This document shows positions 1-13,300 of a stretch of 64,000 nt of DNA, in pieces; the first letter of the stretch is position 1; the number at the start of each line of letters is the position of its first letter. Where the stretch lies: the NCBI GenBank assembly GCA_003864495.1, contig PEDN01001355.1:186001-250000 (forward strand), in the 5' to 3' direction. The position numbers and the translations under genes are program-made. The notes under the pieces were generated by a model that saw nothing but the letters and a program-made list of their open reading frames with translations, did no database searches and was not told where the DNA came from. This stretch comes from Nemopilema nomurai. Lineage: Eukaryota; Cnidaria; Scyphozoa; Rhizostomeae; Rhizostomatidae.

Positions 1-1388
1 CACGAAGGTTTTGCCGCCAAAATTGGTTGGACTCTCGTGCCTATTCTTCTTTCAGAAAAGAAAGGAGTTCAGAGCAGCTCTGTGACGAAAAGCTACACTC
101 CCAAGAATGATAGATTTCGGAAATCAAATTAAAATAATATACTGCAGTAGATTCGCCCATATGGCGTAAACCAAGTGAACTGGCTTCACTGCCTCCGTTT
201 ACTCACCGATTTGACTTTTTCTCCAAGTATATTTCTCCAAACAACATAGTCGCAAAAACTCAAACATTGGATGCAAAAGGTTCTCAAACACAAAAGAAGG
301 TTACAATATTCTGTGCAATGCACCATACACTTGCCATCTTGAAATTTATCAACAGTCTGGAGTGTTAGAATTTCAGGCGAATAGGGAAACACTTCCAAAT
401 ACAAAGATGCAATCAGGTTTGTCAAGACAAGGAAAAGAAATATCGTAATTCATAACTCGCTTCCAATCTCTAAAATACAAAAAATCAATTCTACATTAAG
501 AAAACAACACAATGTTTAGATTCTGATAATCCATTTCTAGGATGCAATCAAGGTTCTCTATGTTTTTATAAAATTCTACATATACAATGCTCAAGACAAA
601 ATATTCGCGTCTACAGTTAGCTATTTCTAGCAGAAAGATATGCAAAACCAACAAAACATAACAAGGCAAAATCCAACGACGTTAGCCTGACTCTCCCGAC
701 TTTTAGCTTTCAGTTTTTCATCTGGCATCATTTTTTTCATTCAATTAAAGAACACATATATGCTGACAAAACGCTTCGCTTTAATTCTACGATACTTTTG
801 CAATGTATGTACTTGAATCTTTTTGCCTATATTTGTGCAATAAAGAACCCCTGCAACTTCTTGCGTGTTGTTTGTGTGTATATGCAAATCGCATTTCACC
901 AGGGGTTACGTTTGAAGACAGACGTCAGACAAAAAACTAACAGGAACCCTACAGAAACTAACTGAGAAATTGGCCCATTTAAGTGCAATGATGCCAATTT
1001 CATCTTAGCTTCGACGATTTCAATAGAGACAGAAAATCAAAGATACCAATTGAAGTTGCTTGAAATAAAGTTCGAATGATCAAAAATAAGTAGATCGAGA
1101 AGGTTCAGGCGAATTGTAAGAACGTCCATTCTACTTCGATACAGGTGAAATAATTTTGGGATTGTCTGCACTATCTACACTATCTGTACATAAATACACA
1201 AGCGCAGTCCCAGGCATCACCTTGGTGGTTGCTAGATGAACAGAGAACAGCAGAACTCTGGCTCACTCTGACAAATGTCACAAAGTGTTCGGAACAAATT
1301 CGCTCATCCGAACGGTCTGCGTGGGTTTGCGTTTAGGCTTCTGGTTCTTAGCAACCGAAGCAACGACAACAACCGCAGTCTGGCAGCC
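1..1388. other. Probable PNUTS 3' flank; no recognised gene
   Basis: This stretch lies downstream of the PNUTS stop codon on the minus strand and should include its 3' untranslated region. On the minus strand an ATTAAA-type signal is readable near 779-784. An open minus frame at about 186-425 is rich in Cys and hydrophobic residues but has no recognisable domain and was not called. Nothing else is supported. Confidence 0.4.
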
Positions 1389-4300
1389 CTATCTAGGCCC
1401 GGGGCCATTGACCATAGGGTGCACGAATTTACAAGCTTGCCCGTTTCTGCAACCGGTGGGTGTCATGAAATGACGACACAAAGGAGGTTCTGCAAGAGAA
1501 AAACCAATGATGACGCTGGTTGTTCATTGCAAATGTCAAATGGTTTAATTAGTAGCTTTAACAGTGTCGGTCTGATCTGAAAATGAAACTGCTGTTGACA
1601 AACGTTACATCAGCAGCACGAGGAGACGAAGAATGACTCGAACAGACACGACAGCGCATGAAGACAGTCAGTAATCTGAAGGAGTTCTGATGACCATCGA
1701 GAATACTCAAAAGCCTAAACAAACATTGTCCGGACGCAGTGAAAAGAGCGTCAACTACAAAAACGAACCAAAATGAAAGAAACACAGCTGAATCTTAATT
1801 GAATTAAAACACTTCATTCAAAGGCTCTCAGAGTATGACTGTTTAATTTCGTCCCGATGCAATTAGGCCGTCCATTAAACAAATGTTTCTAGGTAATAAC
1901 GATCATTGGCTATTATAATTAGCAATGCTAAACAAGTTAAAATTGATAGGGACTGTGCTATACTGATAGGGATTCAAATCCAACTATCATCGGCTACTGC
2001 TCAGACAATAACTGTTTTTCTTTGCCACAGCTACGCTAATCAGTAGAGAGACTCAGGAGGCAAATTAAGTCCACTGTTCTAAGCGGTGAGCTGGACAAGT
2101 TTTCAAAACTGACAAATGCAATTGAATTTCAACATCCGCGAAGAAACCGCCCTCATCAATGCGATGCCCCTGTGGGCTTTATTGATTATGTGCGTAGATC
2201 TAGCGCTGCAACTAAAACTAGAACAGCCTTCCTGAAACACCCTGAGTCGCCTTTTAAACCGGGCCACTCTTTCGACCGTCCACGGCCCAATCTCTGGGTG
2301 GTGAGATTTCTGACAACAGTAACTACTGCATAATATGAAAGAATTCTTGTCTGTTGCTGGGTGTTAAAATGATGGAGTACGCCTATACTACGGCTAGATA
2401 TGTCTTTAACTCTTAAAAACAGCCCGGCTCACTTTCAAGACTGCTCGGGCTCAAGAAATGCACTACTAGAAATCAAACTGAAGTTTGTTAGTCTGTAGAA
2501 TGCAGCATTCATTAATGCCATTACCTTGAGGCATCTCGATATGCGAGCGAGGAATTCTGCAAGCAACCTGTTCAATGACGTCATTGCACGAAAAAAACTA
2601 CATGCAGATGAGGTGAAGAAAGGAACCTTTACCCAGACTCTCAATATAGGAAAACGTAAAAAGTAGGACATGTCACGTAAATGCTTGTTAATCAAAGGGT
2701 AATATGAAACTTACTGCCACGTCCTCGCATCATGGGGCCACCCCTTCCACGCCCCCTTCCTCGGTAATGCTCTTCCTCGTTGACGCCATCATAACGCTCC
2801 TGAAAACACAAACAGAGCATTCTAGCATCCAAAAACCAACTATACAGTAAACAGTAAATAACCATACAAGCAGTAAGCAGAAAACAACCATGCAAGTGAC
2901 TGTGGTTGACAAGATAGGTGTACCTCGCCTCCCTGCATGCCCATCATAGGTGGGCCATGAAAACGATGTCGAAGAGGCCCACGTGGCATCATCGGCCTGC
3001 CCCTGAAATTGCCTCTGGGCCTTCCATGGAATACGTTCATTGGGGGTCTGTGGATTCCGCCTCGAATGGGGAAACGCGGCACTCCGGGCGGAAAACCTGG
3101 ACCAGGCATGTCTGGACCTAAAAAGATTGGCAAAAATCATAGTTATTTTTGAAGATTGGCTGGGGGTAGGCATTGAAGTCCGATGTTGCCTTTAACGAGT
3201 TGGAAAAGCATCAAAATGAAAATCATCAATGTACCAGCTTTGACTCACAATAATCTAAAAACGATGGCTCTATTTAAGGACAGTGATGGTACATACCCAT
3301 CGGTCTTGCTCCGCGGCCCATAAACTCAGGTCCACCAAGATGGGGAAAGTCCTGTGGTGAGCCGGCTTTAGGTACCTGGAACCATAAAGAAAACAATTGG
3401 TACAACTGAAGTCGATGGAGTCATCCTAACTGGTAAGAAAATAAGACAAAGCTTGTCCGGGCTCGATTCAAGCATCTTCAATTCGATTCATTCTGTCTTG
3501 ATACATGTGACACTGACATAAATGTTCCTGTTTCCTTTTACAATAGACCGACTAGTAACCACTGCCTTCGAGTGGGAATTATTTCTCAATCATAAGAAGA
3601 TGTTTGAATGGTTTCAACAACAATCGATACAAAAGAGAAACGTCCCTGTCAATTTAATATGAGAGAAGAGATTAATAGAGATAATAGCTTTTGGATATCA
3701 AATTAGATTTGATTCTAAGATCAACTTGCACAATACTAAACACGTCTGCAGAACTGAATTTTTCAGCCTACAATTACGCCATAGCAACAACTTCGATCAG
3801 GAGCAAACCAAATTACAGTCAATTCAATGCATCGGAATTCTCGTCACATTTTCACTAAATCAAACGAAGGTTTTCAAACACTTTTAGATTCGCGCTCTGA
3901 AATTAAAAAAATTCCAGCACGATGTACCATGGTTGTGGAGCCTTTTGGCTTTTGCTGTGTGCGAAATAAGCTTGGCTGCTGCTTCGAATGAACGAAGAAC
4001 AGACAATAGCTGAGGAAAGCGTGGGAATGGCGCGGGGTGCCCGTTGTATCAGCAAAAAGTGGACTGATTTCAGCTGCACCCACTGAAGTCAAGCAGAGAC
4101 TAATTAGATCGAACAACTACACACAGGCAAATCTTGTAAATATTTTATCACTTACCATTATATGTTTGATGATATTGTGCACTGTGGGCGAAACTTCTGA
4201 GAATAGAAACAGAACACAATTATGATAGGCAATGCAAATTACTTCTGACGACAAGCCGCAAAATTATTCTTCGAAATACTTCGTAGATAAAGAAAACTGC

Positions 4301-7300
4301 TTCCTGGGCATTCTAGCAGTTATAAATGGGGAGCAAATACAAAATTCTAGCCAAAAGTGTTTGAAGGAAAAATAATTAATCGGTTGATTCAATCTTCTTG
4401 TTTAAAAGGTATCACGGCTTCTAAAATACAAACAAAACTCAAGTGGAAGAGAACGTCCCCAAAGATAAAAGTTTCTATCTTCGAGATTCATAGTAAATAA
4501 CATCCCACATTTTTTTTTCTACCTTTAACCTCAGTCAATCAAACCATGAAATATGCATCTAAATCTGCGTGATGATGCAAGGTAGGATACAAGTTTTAAG
4601 TGGAAAGCTTGAAGCCGCAGCGTCAAACAGACATAACGGACAGCTGAAGATCAAATGAACAGTCTGTTTGCTTCGTGACACTCTCATGGCCTTGCAACAT
4701 CTTGTGCCCTGAAGAAATCGTTGTCAGAGAGAGACAAACATATGGGCGCAGTCGTATCAGCGACTGACAATTCCTCATGGGAATTACGGCACGTTGATCG
4801 CGCAATACAGAGACATTTTGGCACCATCGCAGTGCCATTCTCTTCGCTAAACAAGGAAGGCGATACGGTGACAGAAAATACCAGTGCAAAGGAGAGCAGG
4901 AAAAGGAAAACATCTGCCGCTACCATATGCAATTGGAGCGCTGGTCTTGCTCAAACAAACTTTCTACTAGACACAGTACAGTAGACATAACCACAAAAGG
5001 TACTGTGCAGTAAATACCACATATCTAATAATCCCGTCTGAAGAGAGGAAGATGTATGAAGATGATGAGAGTAAGAAGCACGAGTCACTTTACGAAGTTA
5101 GGCTACCTGAGCAAATAACTTGCTTTAGCTTAAATTCAAAGTGGTAATTTTTGTTCTACTTATAATATGAATATGTATTCTAATGGTTCAAACCATAACT
5201 TAAAGCGGAACTTGAAGGATGCCAGCCTCTTTCTAGCATTTGCGAGGATTTAAAGCTTTGTACTGCTTTAAAACATGAGATGCTGACGTCTTCGTGCTCT
5301 TGAATCGAGCACACTGCTTAGATCTATGCAGGCTGAACAACATTTCATGTATACTACCAAGAACTATGTCCATATTGTAATTTTAGTCTACGAATATGCT
5401 TCAGCCAATAGAACATGCAGCGATTCTGTGTTGAATTTATTGTTCATTGAAAGGGCATCGGTAGAATGGCCTGGATTTATAACATTAGGTCCATGACTAT
5501 TGGTTAGGAGTCTGTAACATTGAACATATCTAATCGTACAGAGGGTATATAATTAAGTCTCTCTTATCCATCAAATTTTGCATTCAGCTCTTCTCGGGAC
5601 CAGACACATAATTACGTCATATACGAGTGCTACACCCAACAGTGACATAATGACATTGAGATATTCTGGAGCACACACAAAAAAAGCAAGTAGGCTCCGG
5701 AATCAGAGCTCTATCATCGACAGAAACGGTCCTCTTCGTACTGATCCCTAAAGGATACTCAAAGAGGCCCGATTCCGGCTGGTTCCAAAAAATTCAAATA
5801 TCTGCTCTACTTTGCATTGGTTTGACCATTGCGAAACAGGGCTATTAAACTTCCAGCACACGTGATCAGAAATGGAGAGCAATCCTGTACCATCATCTTA
5901 TCAATCCACCAAAAAGGTTTTACTTCAAAATGCTTGCTCCTGTAAATTTAACTCTTTTCTTCCAAATGTAGAGTACTACAAATCTCATGGATAAGACTTG
6001 GTTACTGTTCATACTTTGATGTAAAGCAGCACACGAAACTGTGCATATTCTTGACACGTTGTATGTTTTGTCTGTGCCAAGCAAAAGAATGTATTTTTCC
6101 CTGAGCCGTTGGACCTGTATGGACAATACTGCCGCGTCTCCCAATCACTTGCAAAAACATATAAAACATAAGCTGCAGGTGCTAAGAATAATGACGTCAT
6201 CTGAAGGTACGGCCATACACGGGTGTACCCATCGCAGTCTGGCGAGCATTGCCAGTGGTTAGAGAGATCGTCAACAGAGCTCCAGCTAGCAGGCCTATTT
6301 AATAGCCTTAACTACGGTAGATAAATTACAAGGTGTTGGACAGAATTTGGTATCAAGGAAAAATGGGAAGTTTAATATAAATACCTGAATCTTTCACTTT
6401 GGCCAGCATTTCCGCAGTAGGATCACCAAGTAAACTGTTGCCTGGCCCTGAGTATAGGGTAGAAAAGATTACAAACTACAGATATCAATATGCATTTACG
6501 AGTCTGCCAGAGGCCAGTGTTCAGTTAGTCTACAACAAAGCCATTTTATTGAGGTTTTCAAAGTTCCTGATACTTTTCACAGCAAGGAGAGCAACGAGAA
6601 ATAGCTGTGAAATAACCAGTATTGCTTAACAAATCCACGAAGAAAGCATTCGATAAAAGTTGAGATTTTGCGAGCATTCTAAACTAACGGAAAGACTTTA
6701 AGCCAAAATCCAAAGAAATGGATTGAGCGTTAATTCGCATTTTACCTTTGACGTCACTAGGAAGGCTGGTAGCATTGGTTGAAGACTGGGTACTATTTGG
6801 TGCAACTGACGTAGACGCCGGTTGGGGTATTGGAACAGAAGGCTTTGGGTACAGTGTTCCTTCCTGAAAGATATGATTTGCATTCAAGTTGGCCCACGAA
6901 CAATGCACCAGGAATTAAACTCGGCCAGTTAAGTTAGTGAATTCGAAATAATTAGATATCCATCAGAAGAAGAGGCGATTAAAAAAGCGCAGAGCAAAGA
7001 GGCGATCACCAGCAGACTGTCTCAAACGCGCTGTCATATGTTTTAATAGCTTAAGATTCCCCTTGAAAAAGTGCCGCAAGAAATTCTGGAAAAGAAGATT
7101 TCTTCGGGCCAAAAGCAGAGTCTAAATCCTTCTAAAGGAAAAAACTAAGAATATTAATGTGGAACTGCTTTGCGGCATATTAAATACCTTCCTGGATTCA
7201 ATAGCCAGTTTGATGACATCAGTTGCGTATGTTCGCACAGAGCTTTTGGTGGGAGAAATACACAGCGCAAATGGCGAGAAAAATATTGAAACTTTTCTTG

Positions 7301-10300
7301 AAGCCTGTTTCTAAAGAGCCTGTTTGTGATCGCTTTGTGAGGTTTCAGCTCGAACGTAGGAAAGATGACCTTCAGGCATCTTGCATGGTATTGACCACGA
7401 CGTGCGTGTCATCAATTTTATACAGTGCTGTCATTCGAGGATCTTGACCGACTATCTTCCAATTTTTCAGATACTGTTAGATGCTGAATGTCAAAGTCGA
7501 TTATTGCGATACTTCGACGAGCCAAAATGGTGATTAAAATTGGTACAATAAACCACCCAAGTTTTTTTATACTGACAAAAACAATAAAATACAAAACACA
7601 AAAAGCAAGCGCATGGAATTTATGTATACAACGAAATGCCAGCCTTTATTCATAATATTTGTTGCGCTCTAATGTTAATTTTAGGCCAGTCTTGGTCTTC
7701 GTTAAAACGGGGCATATTGCAAAGACCAATGATTACCACGTTCCTTGGATGATTATTTGCCGGTGCTTACCTCGTCATGGGGAATCAGTTTCGGGTCGGC
7801 TGGACCATGTTCCTCTGTCTCGCTGTCGGGTTCAGCAGGACTATCTGGAAGACTGAATGGAGATCTTCATAAGACAAGCTCGGCTTTTGGCTTAGAATTA
7901 GGCCACAGTGTTATAAAAGATGGTTGGAGGATAAAAACTCTTTGTCTACTTACGAACAAAACAAAGGTTTCAATTCAACCAAGGCGAATTGACTGGACTG
8001 ACGAAAGTATTGTCAACAGATGAGAAGAGACATCGAAGCTTGAGCTGAATTAGATTACTGCCGTTTTGGCGTAATGATATTAGGTAAAGGATGTTTCTAC
8101 ACAATTGCCTTATCTGGTATCTCTAGTTGCTACGCAAGTTGTGACAAAAATTCATCATGAATTGTCCTTGCTTGTCATGATCAGGGCTAATAGACCGGAA
8201 TATTCAGAGGACAAACCTTGCTTTCGTGAGAAAAATATCAGCAAGAACTTTCTGCTCTCTCTCTTTCTGTTACGAAAAGACAGGCAAAACTCACAAAAGG
8301 AGGTCCATTATCTGGGATCCGACAACAACATTGATTTGATATAAGAACACCGAAAATTCGAAACTAAAATGCGTTTAAGCGCTACCGAAGCGGCTATAGA
8401 AAACAGTACATGAATATTGATCAAGCGTGGAAATGTATTTGTTGGACCACAGGGCCAAGTCTTGAAAAATCTCTGCTATTTGAAAAACAACTATTTGACT
8501 AAATCTTATGAAGCGACATTTCAGAACGGTATTGATGCTTTTACAGTGGTAATTCTTGAAAATGCTTTGCCAGTTTATCCAAAATTGAGTGGAAGCCCTT
8601 GGCAGGTTTTATAACTTCAACCATAGCTTAATATTTGCAGAGAAGCTAGCTTCAGTCTCCTTTAAAGTTGTGAAAAAAATTATAAAGCTATACTAGTTCT
8701 TTTCATAATACTCAAAAGAAAAAGAGGGATATGAATGGGGAAAAAGCATCAGGGTAAGTTTGCAAATGGAAACATAACTGAGAGAAGAAGAAAAAAAGAA
8801 ATAGATTTTTACCTGAATATACTTTTCGCGACTCTTCTCGCCAGCTTCAACGGACAAGGGAGTCAATTCGATTATACATGGCTTTTTCCACTGAAAATTA
8901 AACGAACCATTTTAATTAAAACAATTTTTCGAGAATACACTCAATTCATTCATACAGTATCCTTTTGAGAAAACTTGAGATGCAAACCAAAGAATGAAAA
9001 TTACACGTGGACTAACAAGTGCTGCAAACTGTTAATAAAGTCCAAATTACTTGGTAACATGATGCGACCGAGCTGAATGCTATAAAACGTTCCTGAAGAA
9101 CATCGATGTTAAAAGTAAAAATAGGAAACGAATGGCAAGAAAAGGGCAACTGTTTTGCCAACCATACCATTGCCTTTTCGACCATTCTGTCTTCGCCGAG
9201 CCGACGGGCATTTTCCAGTGCCTAACAAAACCAATTAAAGAATAATTCATGTGATCAACTTTGTTTAACAGGCTACTTGATAAAAATTAATGCAAAGGTT
9301 TGAGATGTGCCCTAATGCTTTATCGTCTACTGAGTTGGGCATAACTATTGGTGAAAGCAAAGTTACATCTTGAGGCAAGGGCAAGTAAATGTTGAGTCAT
9401 ATATCTACCAACAAAAACGATTAAACGATGACATTGAAAGTCTTAATGATGGCATTGAAAATGATGGCCGAAACTCAACTTCCATTAGCAAAGTTACAAG
9501 GAATCGTTACGAACTAACCTCTCTCTCGCGAATGAGCTCGTTGTGTTTGGCCATGGAAAAATTCATTGTATGGTGCATCGAGGCTGAAGAGGGAAACAAA
9601 TAAGAAATACACAAATGCCAAGCACATCAACACAACGATTGAGACTGTTCATAAAAGAAAAGTAAATAGTGCTCCAGGGAGAGCCGCCAGTAACAGATAT
9701 ATTAATATAAAGTGGCAGTTGGCTCCGGGTGATAGTATTCAGATTGCATTCTTTGAATTACCTTAGAGAAAGGAAGGCGATCATTGAGAGCCTTATGACG
9801 AAATGCAGTCACTTTAATACGGCCCCAACAGTTTGTCAACAGTAAGACAACATGCTCGACTACTATGGAGGTGCCTTACGCCACCCTGCATCAATGGTTC
9901 GTGACCAACGCTTTTCAACAGCCTCATTGGACTATCGCGATTTGTGCGTGTGAATAATAATTCAGCTAAGCTACAGTAGGTGCTCTTCCAAACTTCTTCC
10001 TCCAACTTTGCAATTTTCACTATGTTCTCCAGTCTGCCGTCGGCTTGAGAGCCAGAGTACACACCTCTGCATTTTGCAAAATGGAGAACTGTCCCAAGAT
10101 GTAATTGGAAGTGTTGACTAGGATCCCGTAGGTTGACATCAATGTTCTTACTTTTCGTACGGTAATAGAGCAATCACAAAGACAGCTATGGCAATGAAAA
10201 TGTTTACTGATTTTCATAAAAAAGGCTCGATGGCGTGAAAGCAGATTCGTACGTCTTTATGGCATGAATAATTATTCTCTTTGATAAACAATATGCATAA

Positions 10301-13300
10301 ATAGGGGCTAAACAAGAAAACACGTACCAAGCTCCTCTTCGTCCAATTCAAAATAGCAAACTTTAATTAAGTTTTCGTCATTCGCCCACGTGATCGACCG
10401 CTTTGATTTCTTGGATTTCTTAGAAGGAGGCTCGGATTGGTCATTTTCCCCTTTTTCGTTGTCTGGAGAAATGAAAATATGGAACATTAACTTTGTTTTC
10501 TGATAAAAACTTGTTAAATAGAGATTACTGGGTACACGATTTGCAATAATTATGATAAAGAAAACCGTCGGTGTATCTAAAGTGGACCTGAATGTTAAGA
10601 TCATGCACGGGAATAAAGATGGCAAAATTTAAAATGGTAAAGATTAATAGAGCAAAGGTCAAAGGTGAAATGTGACAAAGATTGAATTCCTTTCAAATTG
10701 GTGACGAAAACGTTGCGCAACATATAACATAAGTCAAAGCAGGAAAATCGAATACTCCTCCACAACTTATTAGAGTTGCATCACCTACAGAATGTGTCTT
10801 GACAAGAAGACAAACATAATAGCTGAAAAGGATCCAAATCCATACCTTCACTATCCTTTCCTTCAGCCTTCAACTTGCGCTCGTTCTAAAAAGGAAATGA
10901 AAATTCCTGAAGGCTAATCAAATAAAACGTGCTCAAGTCGCACAAAAAAGGGCTGGCAAACTCACTTTCTTGAAAGAATTAGCTAGCAAAATGGATTCAA
11001 AACTTTGCATTACTAAGACAAATTGAATTAAAAGAATATCAAAACCCTTGACAAATCAAAGAGAGAGTGTACTTACGGCATCCTCGTTAGTCTTTCCTTC
11101 ACCCTTGTCTGCAAAAGCAAATAAGGCTTGTTATTGATGCAAACTTAGTTAGAAAAGAACAGCATCAACTTGGTGTGTCTAAAACACGTTCATTGTGCAA
11201 TCAGTCTCACGACTCAACGTCCTCATCACTGCAAAGATTGTGCAACTTCATAACCATCTCTCGTTTCACCAACTCTTTTTGCAGCTTAAGCACAATTGTT
11301 ATTGAATCTTATAAATGTTTGGTCATGCTACGCAAAACCATGCTTAAATGGTAAAAGACATTTGACGGGAAGTTCATATATTAATAATTTCTTATTCGTA
11401 GCAAATAAGAGGACACTTAAACGTCCAAAAATAAATTGTTAAGCTATTGTGCTCAGAAAAATACTTGATTACTGAATTACCTTTCTCTTGATTCTCTCTC
11501 ATTGGAGAAGCGTATGGATTTTCCGAATTCCTAAAAATAGTTGGGTGAGACTAAACATTCGTTTATCGTCCAAATTACGAATCTAAAATAACCTAGATCT
11601 TTGTTTATATTCATAACCAATTTGGACACGCTTTAGAGACATAACACCAAGCAAAGACTGAACAACTTTCATAACCTCTATACAGCAACCAACTTATGTT
11701 CAAAAGGACTTCTTTAAGGGATAGCATCTTCATCACAACTTCGAAACATGTATTACGCCATTTCATTAATCAGCCAAGTTAACTTCTTGCCACTTAAACA
11801 TTGCAGATTGACTGCTCAAGGCAGCGAATCAAGCAACATCCGCCTCACTCGTAGGGTCAACAGCATTGCGATTCTGCCAAAACCTAGAAGCTCCGTTTCA
11901 GCGCTATAAAACGTGGTGATAGGAGAGCTAGATGCTTCATTTCTACATTCTAAAGTCTATTGAACCATACAATAAAAGTAAAAACATTTTGAACAGCAGC
12001 CGATCACTGTAACAGGAAAAAATTACAATTTCCTGAAATAATCAACAAAAACGTACTTTTCCCCGTTGACACCTTTGCTGTTCAATATTTCATCCAGTGG
12101 TAACGCAGTCTAGCGTGAAAAGGATAGCATCATGAGATACTGCAAAATCGATCGTGGAGGCAAAAATGAACACAAATTCACAAACGATGCAGACTTCAGT
12201 TGTCCAAGACAGAGATGCTGTTTAGTTGTGAATAAAGCCATTATGATTTCTAGTCTGCCCTTTACACTATAACTATGAGGTCTCATAAAATAAAAGGAAA
12301 TTATCGTAGCATTGAACATGTCTCGCTCTGCATCAATGCGAATGCAAAATAATCCCCCGTTATCGATTTGCGCTTCAGTTAAAAATCAGGGCAAAAACAT
12401 ACTCATTCGTTGAATAAAAAAAGCATTGACTACAGCACTGTAAATTGCAATCCTTAGTAGACCCAGTTAACATGGTTGCAGTTGGAAAATATATTTCAAG
12501 CAGCATGGTTTAGTCTTGAACGATGAGTATTTAACCAGACACAATGCATTTAGGGAGAGAATTCGACATTCAAGTGGAACTCTACAATGTGTGTTATTGT
12601 TCCTGTCACGATTCCTTCATCTTTCAGCTGTCGTTCTTAGCCCTTTGGTCCTGCGACTCTATCTATATACATGCGAGGGTACCTTGGGTGCTGGCTTTTT
12701 CTTCTTCTTGATTGGCTTAGATGCCACAGCAACAATCGCATTCATGAGACCAAAACTCTCCATAGCCACCGCTAGCATTGAGAGAAAGACAACAATAAGA
12801 CATCTAGCCTATTTGTGTGAAATAAACCGACAAATATTCGAGTCTCGAGAAGCAGAAAACAGAAGGAGGATGAATATAAAGTGGACTGTCTTACGCTTTG
12901 AATCTGAGTTCCTTCGGCTCACTTGCTTATCCTCTACCTGCTTTGACTTCTTCTCCGGTGGTGGCTGGGCCTTTTCTTCAGTGCTTCCATGTCTAAGGAA
13001 ACCAAAGATAACATCAATATCTTCAACGTAAATTTTGACGCAGCAGGAGCCTCTGGGCATTAAGTGCATTGGAAACGGATGCATGCGTCGGCTTGAATTG
13101 ATATAAAGCACACAATTAAAGTCTGCAATTCCTAAACATTGTTATGTACCAAAAAATCTAAAATTACCAACAAAAAATCTACAGCAAGTACGTAAAAACA
13201 GAGAATTTGTAAAAAAAAGGAACCTCTGCCTCTTGACAGCTCCCGATGGGCTTTCCTCCCCTAGGAAGCAAGTTTAGACAATGCAAATATGATGGTTATT

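Noticed and set aside
1275..1580. 101-codon plus-strand open frame
   Set aside because: It lies over the PNUTS last exon, where the minus strand encodes a conserved CCCH finger; the plus frame is an antisense shadow.
7188..7242. Possible extra PNUTS exon (AAAAG acceptor, AAG/GTATTT donor)
   Set aside because: Phase does not fit the exon before it, and leaving it out keeps the frame perfectly from 7771 to 6863.
12516..13031. 171-codon plus-strand open frame
   Set aside because: Opposite two PNUTS exons (12683-12715 and 12923-12992) with no domain of its own.
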